IMG/VR virus record: IMGVR_UViG_3300009285_006183
Span: 1 to 23,126 of that record
DNA from: a virus
Reading direction: 5' to 3' (one strand)
DNA: 23,126 nucleotides
Of the stretch, positions 13,646 through 20,911 are shown one piece after another. A program made the position numbers and the translations under genes. Numbering within the stretch: position 1 is the stretch's first letter; each line of letters opens with the position of its first letter. Below the pieces are notes generated by a model. That model was given only the letters and a program-made list of their open reading frames with translations. It made no database searches and was not told the DNA's origin.

Positions 13646-14375
13646 GATGAGTGAACGGTCAAAACAAATAAGAAGGGATACGATTGCATTATCTAAAGCA
13701 AATGGAGGGTATCATTATGGGGGTTGTTTTTCTATTGTAGAAATATTAATCGCTTTATTTGATTATACTATGAAACCTAAAGATAAGTTTATTCTTAGTA
13801 AAGGGCATTCGTGTTGGCCCTATTATGTTATTTTAAGAGAATTAGGGTATAATCCAAAGTTATTTGGGCATCCTACAAGAGACGAGAAAAATGGAGTTTA
13901 TTGTACTACTGGTAGTGAAGGGCATGGATTTCCTGTAGGAGTTGGTATGGCTTTAGCAAAGAAAATAAAAAATGAAGAAGGAATTATTTATGTGTTAATG
14001 GGAGATGGAGAGTGTCAAGAAGGGACTACTTGGGAATCTTTGTTAATAGCAGGAAAACACAAACTCGATAACCTTGTTGTGGTTATTGACAAAAACAAAA
14101 TACAAGGTTCTGATTATGTAAATAATATTCTTCCTATTGATGGAATTGAGAAGATTTTTCATTTTGCTGGTTGGGTTTCTTATGAAGGTGTGAATGGACA
14201 TTCTATTGATGAGCTTGTTACAGAATTTAGAAGTAGGGTGGAGGGGTATCCTCAATTAATAATAGCAAATACAGTTAAGGGTAAAGGCGTTAGTTTTATG
14301 GAGAATGAACCTAAATGGCACGCTTGTTGGCTTGATATTGAAAAGGAACAATTAGCTTTAAAGGAGTTACAGTGA
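13638..14375 (+). CDS. Transketolase N-terminal subunit, thiamine diphosphate domain
   Basis: The first half of a split transketolase, 245 residues. SKGHSCWPYYV (residues 54-64) and TTGSEGHGFPVGVGMALA (90-107) carry the histidines and glycines around the cofactor, and MGDGECQEGTTWES with Asn153 (VVIDKNKIQ) is the thiamine diphosphate and metal signature GDG-x(26-30)-N. The chain ends where the pyrophosphate-binding domain normally ends. Transketolase moves a two-carbon ketol unit between sugar phosphates, so it could make an unusual ketose or branched sugar here. The ATG at 13638 lies eight bases after GGAGG (13625-13629). Its partner follows directly, overlapping by four bases, and both are needed for a complete active site. 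Confidence 0.9.
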   Translation: MNEMSERSKQIRRDTIALSKANGGYHYGGCFSIVEILIALFDYTMKPKDKFILSKGHSCWPYYVILRELGYNPKLFGHPTRDEKNGVYCTTGSEGHGFPVGVGMALAKKIKNEEGIIYVLMGDGECQEGTTWESLLIAGKHKLDNLVVVIDKNKIQGSDYVNNILPIDGIEKIFHFAGWVSYEGVNGHSIDELVTEFRSRVEGYPQLIIANTVKGKGVSFMENEPKWHACWLDIEKEQLALKELQ

Positions 14376-14854
14376 GAAGGCAATTTGGGAAAACAATTAT
14401 TAAATTAGCCGAAAAAGATGAGAGAATTGTTTTAATAACGGGGGATGTTAAACAAGAAATGGATGAATTTATTAATAAATTTCCGTGTAGATTTTTTAAT
14501 CTTGGACTAACCGAACAAAGTATTATTAGTATCGTTGCGGGAATGGCGATAGAAGGGCTGAGACCAATTGTTTATTCGATAACCCCATTTTTAATTGAGC
14601 GTCCATTTGAGCAAATTAAAATTGATATTGACGAACAAAACCTTCCTGTAATATTAATTGGGAATGCGGATTATCCTACTCACGGGCCCACGCATAGACC
14701 TTTGAATGCAGAAGGCCTAATAGGGTTATTTAAAAATATTGATGGTTATTTTCCTCGTAATATGCAAGAGACAGAAAAAGCAATGATTGATGCCTACTTA
14801 ACTAAGAACCCTTCTATTATTTGCCTTAAAAAGGATGGAGTCCCCATATTTTAG
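14372..14854 (+). CDS. Transketolase pyrimidine-binding subunit, C-terminal domain missing
   Basis: The second half of the split transketolase, but only 160 residues. It covers the pyrimidine-binding domain: IVLITGDVKQ, then FFNLGLTEQSIISIVAGMAI with Glu48 in the place of the catalytic glutamate that activates thiamine, then RPIVYSITPFLIERPFEQIK and HGPTHRPLNAEGL. The usual split C-terminal subunit is about 300-330 residues with a further transketolase C domain; here the chain stops after KDGVPIF, and the next gene starts 9 bases later in an unrelated family. It begins at a GTG overlapping the previous stop. Since the C domain mainly helps dimer contacts and not cofactor binding, activity is possible but unproven. 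Confidence 0.85.
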   Translation: MRRQFGKTIIKLAEKDERIVLITGDVKQEMDEFINKFPCRFFNLGLTEQSIISIVAGMAIEGLRPIVYSITPFLIERPFEQIKIDIDEQNLPVILIGNADYPTHGPTHRPLNAEGLIGLFKNIDGYFPRNMQETEKAMIDAYLTKNPSIICLKKDGVPIF

Positions 14855-14862
14855 GAGAAGGT

Positions 14863-15579
14863 ATGGACAATTACAAAAAAGTATTAATAACAGGGGCAAG
14901 TAGAGGATTAGGTAAGGAGCTGGCGTATGTTTTTGCAAATAATGATTATGATTTGATTTTACATTCTAAAAGTACGGTTTTACCTGTAGTATATAGGAGT
15001 TTTCGATTTGATAGACAAAATACCCCAATTCATTTTGACCGTCTTTATGGAGATTTATATCTCTTTAAGACTGTAAAGGATTTAATAAAAATTGCTAAAG
15101 GGGGAAATATAAGTGTTTTTGTCAATAATGCCGCTATATATCTCAATGATTCAATTTCCAATATAACTTCTGAAAAGTGTAGGGAAATATTAGAGGTTAA
15201 TTTAATCGCACCTATTCTTTTAATTAAAGGTATTTGGGAAATATTTAAAGAAAAAAAAGAAGGAATAATAATCAATATCAATTCTACAGCGGGCAAATCT
15301 GGCTCTTTTGGAGAATCTCTTTATAGTGCATCTAAGCATGGGCTGGCCGGCTTTCTTAAATGCCTTCAATTTGAGGCCTCAGCATATAATATCCAGATTT
15401 TCGATGTATATTTAGGCGCAATGAAAACCGAAATGACACAACACAGAGAAGATGCTGAAAAGCTAATGAGGCCTTATGAAGTTGCAAAATGTATTTACTC
15501 TTCATGTTTGTCTGATGATATTGTTGCTTGTGGAACAACGAAAATTTCTGAAATTGTGATTAACAGGAGGGTTTATTAA
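14863..15579 (+). CDS. Short-chain dehydrogenase/reductase
   Basis: A 238-residue NAD(P)-dependent oxidoreductase of the classical SDR type. TGASRGLG (residues 10-17) is the dinucleotide-binding glycine motif, NNAA (88-91) stabilises the central sheet, and Ser141, Tyr154 and Lys158 (INSTAG ... YSASK) are the catalytic residues, all present. LGAMKTEMTQ follows in the position that closes over the substrate. A basic residue after the glycine motif is consistent with NADPH but does not prove it. In this cluster it probably reduces a keto sugar made by the transketolase or dehydrogenase. AGGAGAAGG stands ahead of the ATG at 14863. It overlaps the next gene by one base. Confidence 0.9.
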   Translation: MDNYKKVLITGASRGLGKELAYVFANNDYDLILHSKSTVLPVVYRSFRFDRQNTPIHFDRLYGDLYLFKTVKDLIKIAKGGNISVFVNNAAIYLNDSISNITSEKCREILEVNLIAPILLIKGIWEIFKEKKEGIIININSTAGKSGSFGESLYSASKHGLAGFLKCLQFEASAYNIQIFDVYLGAMKTEMTQHREDAEKLMRPYEVAKCIYSSCLSDDIVACGTTKISEIVINRRVY

Positions 15580-17246
15580 TGCAAATGAAATGTATTTGTG
15601 GATTTTCTAATTATAATTCTATAAATGATAGGGAAAGTTATAAAGTAACCTCTATGGGGGAAACTGTCATAGCGGATTATAAAATTGAATTTGGTTCATG
15701 TATTGATTGTGGTATAGTTCGTCAAATAAATGTCCCTTTTAATAATAACGAAGATTATCTTCAATTTTACCGAAATAAATATGAACCTGTTAACCCTTTA
15801 TATGTCGTAAAGAGTTACGAGCATGATAGGGAATTAGCAAAAATAAGATGTCAAAATTATGGGATTGGAAAAGTCGTTATTTCGACAATTAAGCCTCCTG
15901 AAAGCCCTTCTATTCAAAAAAATAAATATAGATTATTAAAAGGTAAACATAGGATAGGGCATGAAACCTTTATAAAAGGAGATATTATAGAGGTGTCTGC
16001 TAAAAGAATTGCTCAATTTATGGACAGGTTTGAGCTTATTGAGTCTATAAAACCTAAGCAAGAATTAAAACAGGAATTATCAATTCTTACTATGGAGAAC
16101 AAAGAAAGAATTTTAGATGTAGGTTCTGGAAGTGGGGCTTTTGTAGATGAATGTAGAGAATTAGGTCACGAGGCATTTGGGTGTGAAATATCTCATTATG
16201 ACTATGCAAAAAAAACAGATTATATTTATTACGACCAATTTGAAAATGTAAATTTTCCTACTGATTATTTTGACAAAATAACTTCTCATGATGTTATAGA
16301 GCATTCTTTAGAACCCGTAAAAATGATTATTGAGGCATTCAGAGTTTTAAAGCAGGAGGGGGAATTTATTGTAGATTATCCTAATTATTTTGTAGATGCT
16401 GGAAAACATCACTGGAAAAAAGAACATCTCTGGTATTTTTCAATAGAAGATTTGAAAAGGATTTTTGTAAAGGTTGGGTTTCATATTAAAGAAATAAAAT
16501 ATCCGATACCATCTAAAGCTACATTTTATTTAAAAAAACCAAGACAATTAAGAGTTAAGATTCTGTACCCCCCAGGTATTGGAGATTCATATTGGTCTAT
16601 AGTTAAAACACAAGCACTTCTAAAGCGTGAGAAATTAGATATTCCTGATATTTATATTGCGTGTCCTCGTGAGAAGGAGTTTGATGGGCATAAACGGGCA
16701 TTCCCATTTATTGAGATGTTCCCATTTCTCAATTCTACTAATGAAACTTTTGATAATAGCGATTCCAAAAGTAGAGGGATTTGGAATGAAGCCTATAAAT
16801 ATAAAGGCAGAACGATATTTAAAGATATATTAGGCTTCGATTATTTCGTTTCTTATAATGGACACCTTCGTTATGGAGAACAGATGGAAGAAATAGATTC
16901 TGATTTAGAGTGCAATTGGTTTCCACCTATATTTGTTTCTTTGGAGCAGGAAAGGTTTAAGTCAAAGTGTATTCAAAAATATGGGAAATACATCGTCTTT
17001 TATTTTGTCTTTCAAGGTACTTATGCTTATTGGACAAAAGAGTTCTCAGTAGAAAGTGTTATTCAGGCTATAAAAGAAATTACAATGAAAACAAATTATA
17101 CGCCTATATTTGCTGGTGCAATTTGGGACAATAAAAGAGACGACCATCTTAGTCTTGTTAGGCAAAGCATACCTAATTGCGTGGATTTAACAGGTCAAAC
17201 GACTGTTCCTCAATTATTCGGACTATTAAAGGGAGTGAGGCTGTAG
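15579..17246 (+). CDS. Zinc-ribbon methyltransferase fused to GT9-like glycosyltransferase, cut by a frameshift
   Basis: A 555-residue product with four parts. Residues 1-50 hold CxC and CxxC (Cys5, 7, 41, 44), as in zinc-binding N termini of sugar methyltransferases. Residues 114-157 are an inserted small domain (GKHRIGHETFIKGDIIEV and RFELIES) that resembles the 84-residue protein at 9343-9597. Residues about 175-310 are a class I SAM methyltransferase (ILDVGSGSGAF at 178-188, then SHDVIEHSLEP). From about residue 335 (VKILYPPGIGDSYWSIVKTQ) the chain looks like a GT9 heptosyltransferase. It stops prematurely at LLKGVRL; the natural continuation SEAVVGYPSGLTIVSG lies in the -1 frame (to 17464). 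Whether this is a programmed shift or an indel is open. It begins in a TAATG overlap after AGGAGGG. Confidence 0.82.
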   Translation: MQMKCICGFSNYNSINDRESYKVTSMGETVIADYKIEFGSCIDCGIVRQINVPFNNNEDYLQFYRNKYEPVNPLYVVKSYEHDRELAKIRCQNYGIGKVVISTIKPPESPSIQKNKYRLLKGKHRIGHETFIKGDIIEVSAKRIAQFMDRFELIESIKPKQELKQELSILTMENKERILDVGSGSGAFVDECRELGHEAFGCEISHYDYAKKTDYIYYDQFENVNFPTDYFDKITSHDVIEHSLEPVKMIIEAFRVLKQEGEFIVDYPNYFVDAGKHHWKKEHLWYFSIEDLKRIFVKVGFHIKEIKYPIPSKATFYLKKPRQLRVKILYPPGIGDSYWSIVKTQALLKREKLDIPDIYIACPREKEFDGHKRAFPFIEMFPFLNSTNETFDNSDSKSRGIWNEAYKYKGRTIFKDILGFDYFVSYNGHLRYGEQMEEIDSDLECNWFPPIFVSLEQERFKSKCIQKYGKYIVFYFVFQGTYAYWTKEFSVESVIQAIKEITMKTNYTPIFAGAIWDNKRDDHLSLVRQSIPNCVDLTGQTTVPQLFGLLKGVRL

Positions 17247-17464
17247 TGGGATACCCTTCTGGACTGACTATTGTTTCAGGAATGTTAAAAGCGAAAACCT
17301 TAATTATTTGGAATAATTATTATAATAAAGATTTTGCATGGTATTGTGTCCCTCCTTCTGTAAGAGAAAAAACATATTTTATTGAAAATACGAATGGCTT
17401 AAATCCACTAAAATTGACAAATAGAGTGGTAGAACTCATAAAATCGTACCCAAATACGTCCTAG
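17177..17464 (+). CDS. C-terminal part of the GT9-like glycosyltransferase, -1 frame
   Basis: The genuine homology starts at about base 17234, where KGSEAVVGYPSGLTIVSG continues the sequence lost from the 15579-17246 frame, and goes on through KTLIIWNNYYNKDFAWYCVP, SVREKTYF and the C-terminal helix. This is the donor-binding half of a GT9 glycosyltransferase. The shift point lies at A AAG GGA (17228-17234), which has the X XXY YYZ form of a -1 slippery site. The ATG at 17177 is in the right frame but its first 19 residues do not look natural and it lacks a ribosome site. If the shift is used, the complete enzyme has about 628 residues; if not, the gene is broken here. No strong stem follows the site. 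Confidence 0.65.
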   Translation: MRGFNRSNDCSSIIRTIKGSEAVVGYPSGLTIVSGMLKAKTLIIWNNYYNKDFAWYCVPPSVREKTYFIENTNGLNPLKLTNRVVELIKSYPNTS

Positions 17465-17517
17465 AGCTTCCTAGACGCATTCCTAACGATTTAAAATATG
17501 TTTTTAGGAGGAGGAAA
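17459..17517. promoter_or_regulatory. Short repeats and a weak hairpin before the 37-residue gene
   Basis: TCCTAGA occurs at 17459-17465 and 17469-17475 with the related TCCTAAC at 17481-17487, about one helical turn apart. CCTAA (17482-17486) can pair with TTAGG (17504-17508), which covers the start of the AGGAGGAGG ribosome site, so the next gene could be weakly gated. The stem is only five base pairs. Confidence 0.35.
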
Positions 17518-17631
17518 ATGATGATTAAGCTAGTAGGAATAACAACCGTGTTTTTACAAGATAAAAATAGAAAGGCTGTTCAATTAAGGGCAAAAATGCG
17601 GGAAAGAAATAATAAAGGGCAATTTACTTAA
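17518..17631 (+). CDS. Small hypothetical protein, 37 residues
   Basis: The frame reads MMIKLVGITTVFLQDKNRK, then an arginine-rich helix and ends ERNNKGQFT. It is preceded by AGGAGGAGG (17506-17514), the strongest ribosome site of the island; a start at the second ATG (17521) would be one residue shorter and gives better spacing. It lies alone between the glycosyltransferase and the sulfotransferase-like gene, seven bases before the latter. The basic C-terminal end with NNKGQF resembles the ends of small phage DNA- or capsid-associated proteins, but there is no assignable family. Its real translation is supported mainly by the ribosome site. Confidence 0.5.
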   Translation: MMIKLVGITTVFLQDKNRKAVQLRAKMRERNNKGQFT

Positions 17632-17638
17632 AAGGCAT

Positions 17639-18331
17639 ATGGTTATGAACACTAAAGAATTTGTAGCAAAGGGAATTTTAATAACTGGGTGTGCTAGAAG
17701 TGGAACTTCTTTAGTAGCAGGAATAATTAACCTTTGTGGTGCTTTTGGAGGTAAGATGAGGCCTCCAAATGTAAATAATAAAAAAGGGATGTTTGAGAAT
17801 ACAGTTATAACCCAAAATATAGTTAAGCCATTTTTAAAATCTATTGAGGCAGATACAATGGGACAAAACCCACTGCCCGACCCAATTAAAGTAAGAAGAA
17901 AAATAATATCAAATGAGAATGATTGGGCGTTACGTATTCTTAATGTATTGAAAGAAGAAGGGTATAAAAATAATTATTGGTTTTATAAAGGTGCGAAAAT
18001 GTGCTTGATGTGGGAAATGTGGCATTCTGCATTTCCTGATGTCAAATGGATTATTGTAAGGAGAGATAAACAAAAAATTATCGAATCTTGTCTTAGAACG
18101 TCATTTATGAGAGCATATAAGGATAGGCAAGGTTGGACTCAATGGGTTGATTGGCATGAAAAACGATTTAAAGAAATGTTGGAAAATAAGTTAAATGTAA
18201 CCGAAATATCATCTGAAAAGGTAATTCTTGGAGATTTAAGCGAAATTAAAACTATTGTTATCGAAACAGGTCTTTCTTATAATGAAGAGGCAATACGAAA
18301 TTTTGTTTCGCCTGAGTTATTTCATCTTTAA
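17639..18331 (+). CDS. Sulfotransferase-like P-loop protein
   Basis: A 230-residue protein whose ITGCARSGTSLVAG (residues about 15-28) is the 5'-phosphosulfate-binding P-loop (G-x-x-RSGTS) of the sulfotransferase fold. VKWIIVRRDKQKIIESCLRT in the middle resembles the second PAPS-binding loop with the conserved Arg and Ser in R-x(6-8)-S spacing. KGMFEN between them and the C-terminal FVSPELFHL fit distant phage and bacterial members of the family. It would transfer sulfate from PAPS to a sugar hydroxyl, or may use a related activated donor. No PAPS synthesis gene is in the window, so the host would supply the donor. The start is ATG 17639, with AAAAGG before it; ATG 17645 is also possible. It is the last gene of the island. 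Confidence 0.72.
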   Translation: MVMNTKEFVAKGILITGCARSGTSLVAGIINLCGAFGGKMRPPNVNNKKGMFENTVITQNIVKPFLKSIEADTMGQNPLPDPIKVRRKIISNENDWALRILNVLKEEGYKNNYWFYKGAKMCLMWEMWHSAFPDVKWIIVRRDKQKIIESCLRTSFMRAYKDRQGWTQWVDWHEKRFKEMLENKLNVTEISSEKVILGDLSEIKTIVIETGLSYNEEAIRNFVSPELFHL

Positions 18332-18350
18332 TCAATTGTATAGGTGATAT

Positions 18351-18782
18351 ATGGCAAATAGAGTAACATCAACGGAAGTCAAAACGATATTGGTAACTGC
18401 ACTTACGGGTACTCAGCTTGACCCTTTTATTACTGTGGCAAATCTTATTGTTACTAATAAGTTAGGAAATAGTGGGCTTGGTGATGCTCTGCTAAAAGAA
18501 ATTGAACGTTGGCTTTCGGCACATTTTATTTATATATCAAACCCATCTTATTCTAGTACGCAAAAAAATGCAAGGGGGGTTGTTGTATCGGAACGAATAG
18601 GAGAGACATCTATCTCTTATTCAGATATTTTAAAAAATCCAAATTCAAATTTAGGCTTATTGTCAAGTACAATTTATGGACAACAGGCGATTACAATAGA
18701 TTTAACAGGAACTCTTGCGAATTTGGGGAAGAGAAGAGCAAGTGTGAACGTTTTAAATGTTATTGACACAAGTGACGTATGA
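18351..18782 (+). CDS. Head-tail adaptor, DUF4054/gp6-like
   Basis: This 143-residue neck protein probably sits under the portal and joins it to the tail connector. RVTSTEVKTILVTALTGTQL (residues 4-23), DPFITVANLIVTNKLG and LLKEIERWLSAHFIYISN are the three conserved helices of the family, followed by ERIGETSISYSD and the STIYGQQAITIDLTGTLANLG segment. The pattern is well known from DUF4054-type phages that also have a DUF1073 portal. The ATG at 18351 follows TAGGTGATAT. It resumes the structural gene order interrupted by the sugar island and overlaps the next gene by four bases. Confidence 0.78.
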   Translation: MANRVTSTEVKTILVTALTGTQLDPFITVANLIVTNKLGNSGLGDALLKEIERWLSAHFIYISNPSYSSTQKNARGVVVSERIGETSISYSDILKNPNSNLGLLSSTIYGQQAITIDLTGTLANLGKRRASVNVLNVIDTSDV

Positions 18783-19129
18783 GTTTTTTAATACAAAATT
18801 TAAATCAAACGGTTGTTTATTGGGGGTCTCCTACCCCCGATGGCTATGGAGGTTTTACCTTTGCCTCTCCTGTAGAGTTTTCTGCAAGGTGGGAAGATAA
18901 AACCGAACTTTTTATTAATAATACTGGTCAAGAATCTAAATCGCTTGCAGTTGTATTTGTTAATCAAGATGTTGCTATAGGAGGTTGGTTGTTTCTTGGC
19001 GAAATAAGTGATATAGATTCTGGTTTATCTGATACGCCACATAAAATAGATGGGGCTAGACAAATAAGAGGCTTTAAAAAAATTCCTAATTTAGATATTA
19101 CAGAATTTGAAAGAAAAGTATGGCTATAA
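18779..19129 (+). CDS. Head-tail stopper-like protein
   Basis: A 116-residue protein, mainly beta, in the stopper position. It has the pattern VVYWGSPTPDGYGGFTFASP and EFSARWEDKTELFINNTGQ (residues 12-50), typical of small head-closure proteins with a glycine-rich turn followed by a RWEDK strand, and ends GARQIRGFKKIP. Such proteins close the portal channel after packaging and meet the tail. The start ATG overlaps the previous stop and its own end overlaps the next start by ten bases, so the neck genes are translationally coupled. Family assignment rests on position and pattern. Confidence 0.65.
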   Translation: MSFLIQNLNQTVVYWGSPTPDGYGGFTFASPVEFSARWEDKTELFINNTGQESKSLAVVFVNQDVAIGGWLFLGEISDIDSGLSDTPHKIDGARQIRGFKKIPNLDITEFERKVWL

Positions 19130-19677
19130 CAATTCAGCATGGGATTACAGGGAAAAAATATTCCTTTCAAATGAAAGGAACTGAGAAGGCGATTAATAAT
19201 CTTAATAAAGCTATAGACAAATATAAAGATAGAACATTAAAGGGGGTATCAAGAGCCGCCCTTCTTGTTCGGCGAGAATCTTTGGCATTAGCACCTAAGG
19301 ATACGGGGAATTTGAAAGAAAGTTGTTTTGTTGCATGGACTGGAGGTACTGTTGGAGCAGGAAAAACCCCTAATTTTGTTACAGGTGGTCGCCGTGTAGC
19401 CACAATGAAAGAGGTTGATGTTCTTTATGAAGGGCATACAAAAGCACTGGAGGCCGTACAAGCATTATATGAAAATACAACACAAATACTCGCAGGGGTT
19501 AATTATTCTGCCTATTATGCTCTTTTTGTCCATGAAATTAAACAGAAACATGATGTTGGTCAATGGAAATTTCTTGAAACAGCCGTAAAGCAAAACCAAG
19601 CAAACATTTTAAGGATTATTGCAGAGAGTGTTAAATCTAAAGGTGGAGGGTTTACAGGTGAAAGCAAATCTTTTTAA
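19120..19677 (+). CDS. Neck/tail completion protein, HK97 gp10-like
   Basis: This 185-residue protein has the signature of the HK97 gp10 group: MKGTEKAINNLNKAIDKYKD (residues about 18-37), a helix with VSRAALLVRRESLALAPKDTGNLKES (APKDTGNL is the most conserved stretch) and the later YYALFVHEIKQKHDVGQWKF, where VHE is typical. The final helix (LETAVKQNQANILRII) is also usual. Members lie at the head-tail interface or help finish the tail tube. Between these blocks is a longer insertion than usual, with TVGAGKTPNFVTGGRR. It overlaps the stopper-like gene by ten bases. Confidence 0.82.
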   Translation: MAITIQHGITGKKYSFQMKGTEKAINNLNKAIDKYKDRTLKGVSRAALLVRRESLALAPKDTGNLKESCFVAWTGGTVGAGKTPNFVTGGRRVATMKEVDVLYEGHTKALEAVQALYENTTQILAGVNYSAYYALFVHEIKQKHDVGQWKFLETAVKQNQANILRIIAESVKSKGGGFTGESKSF

Positions 19678-19689
19678 TAGGGGATTAAT

Positions 19690-20085
19690 ATGAAAGCTCC
19701 CTCTGTTGATATAGCAGAATTACTGGAATCTTCCAGTTCTGGATTAGGGCTTACTATAGGTACGAATTTATTTATTGATACAGCTCCAGCTTCAATTGAT
19801 AAATGTATTACAGTAATTGATACGTCAGGGGTATCTCCTGAATTAAACTATATATATGAACGAGTGGGGGTTCAGCTTCTTCAAAGAGGGTTAAAATTTG
19901 GATATGTTGATGCTTATAATACATTGCAAAGTGTTAAGGTATATTTGCATGGGAAAAACGACATAACATTATCGGGGACAAGATATATTTTAATTTTTGT
20001 TGTTAGTGATATTTTATCTTTAGGGTATGATGACAATAACCGTCCTTTGTTGTCATGCAATTTTAGAATCCATAGGACAGGATAA
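19690..20085 (+). CDS. Tail terminator-like protein
   Basis: A 131-residue protein in the tail-terminator position, just before the tail tube gene. SVDIAELLESSSSGLGLTIG (residues 5-24) is the first helix and turn of Minor_capsid_3/tail terminator-like proteins, followed by a CITVIDTSGVSPELNYIYER segment with strands, RVGVQLLQRG (the conserved V-Q-x-x-R turn), and AYNTLQSVKVYLHGKNDI. Such proteins cap the tail tube at its head end and fix its length. A GGGGATTAAT ribosome site precedes the ATG at 19690. Recognised by pattern and position. Confidence 0.68.
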   Translation: MKAPSVDIAELLESSSSGLGLTIGTNLFIDTAPASIDKCITVIDTSGVSPELNYIYERVGVQLLQRGLKFGYVDAYNTLQSVKVYLHGKNDITLSGTRYILIFVVSDILSLGYDDNNRPLLSCNFRIHRTG

Positions 20086-20097
20086 GGAGGGATAGAA

Positions 20098-20511
20098 ATG
20101 GCAAGTAATGCCTTTGCGGGTGTCGGAACGAAGTTTTATAGAGGGTCAGTTGCTCCAGCGAATTTAGTTGCAGAAGTTAATAGTATAGCAGGCCCTAACG
20201 CAACTAGGAATCAAATTGATGTGACAAGTTTAGATAGTACAGGGGGATATAAAGAGTATATAGGAGGCTTTCGTGATGGCGGTGAGGTAACACTTAATAT
20301 GAACTTTACTAAGTCGTCTTATGGGCTTATGCAAAATGATTTTGAGGATAATGATTTAGTAAGCTATACTATAGTTTTACCTGATGCCAGTGCAACAACG
20401 ATTTCATTTAATGGTTTTGTACAAAACCTTGGGTTTGCCGTTCCTACAGATGATAAAGTAACGGCAGATATTACTATTAAGGTATCTGGCGCAGTAACAC
20501 TTACTTCATAA
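20098..20511 (+). CDS. Major tail tube protein
   Basis: A 137-residue beta-rich protein that probably forms the tail tube. ATRNQIDVTSLDSTGGYKEY (residues about 36-55), FRDGGEVTLNMNF (57-70) and FNGFVQNLGFAVPTDDKVTADITIKVSG make the lambda gpV-like tube signature: a strand-loop with VTSLDSTGG, a GGEVTL strand and the C-terminal KVSG strand. A contractile sheath gene is not seen beside it, so a long flexible (siphovirus) tail is implied. AAGGAGGGATAGAA precedes the ATG at 20098, one of the strongest sites here and fitting for an abundant protein. It is followed by two frameshifted tail chaperone frames. Confidence 0.88.
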   Translation: MASNAFAGVGTKFYRGSVAPANLVAEVNSIAGPNATRNQIDVTSLDSTGGYKEYIGGFRDGGEVTLNMNFTKSSYGLMQNDFEDNDLVSYTIVLPDASATTISFNGFVQNLGFAVPTDDKVTADITIKVSGAVTLTS

Positions 20512-20542
20512 AATTTCTTAACAAAAGAAAGAGGGGAAAAAG

Positions 20543-20911
20543 ATGTCGGTATTAAATAAAGATCAAATATTAAATTTTGATGATTTGGCAATAGAGAAAG
20601 TTAAAATTCCTGAATGGGGCGATGGCGAAGTTATTGTCCGTTGTTTAACTGGTCAAGAGAGGGATGAACTTGAATCTTTTGTTGTAATCGAAAAGCCCGA
20701 TGGAGCCCGGGGTGTTGACCTTACTAATTTTCGTGCTAGATTAATTTCCCTTTCAGTAATAGACGAAAAAGGGGATAGGCTTTTTAGCGTTGGAGATATA
20801 GAAAGGCTTACAAAGAAGTCTGCAAAAGCTCTTGATAGAATATTTGATGTTGCGGAACGGTTAAGCGCATTAAGAAATAAGGACGAGGAAAAGGCAATAA
20901 AAAACTTATAG
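20543..20911 (+). CDS. Tail assembly chaperone, gpG-like
   Basis: A 122-residue protein with the role of lambda gpG, coating the tape measure while the tube grows. VKIPEWGDGEVIVRCLTGQE (residues about 20-39) is the core strand region seen in this chaperone family, followed by RDELESFVV and the closing helix AKALDRIFDVAERLSALR. The 3' end holds the sequence A AAA AAC (20899-20905) followed after five bases by a perfect 12-bp stem, a complete -1 frameshift signal. Most ribosomes should stop at TAG 20909-20911; a fraction should shift to the -1 frame and make the long form. It follows the tail tube gene and precedes the tape measure, the canonical order. AGAGGGGAAAAAG precedes the ATG. Confidence 0.85.
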   Translation: MSVLNKDQILNFDDLAIEKVKIPEWGDGEVIVRCLTGQERDELESFVVIEKPDGARGVDLTNFRARLISLSVIDEKGDRLFSVGDIERLTKKSAKALDRIFDVAERLSALRNKDEEKAIKNL

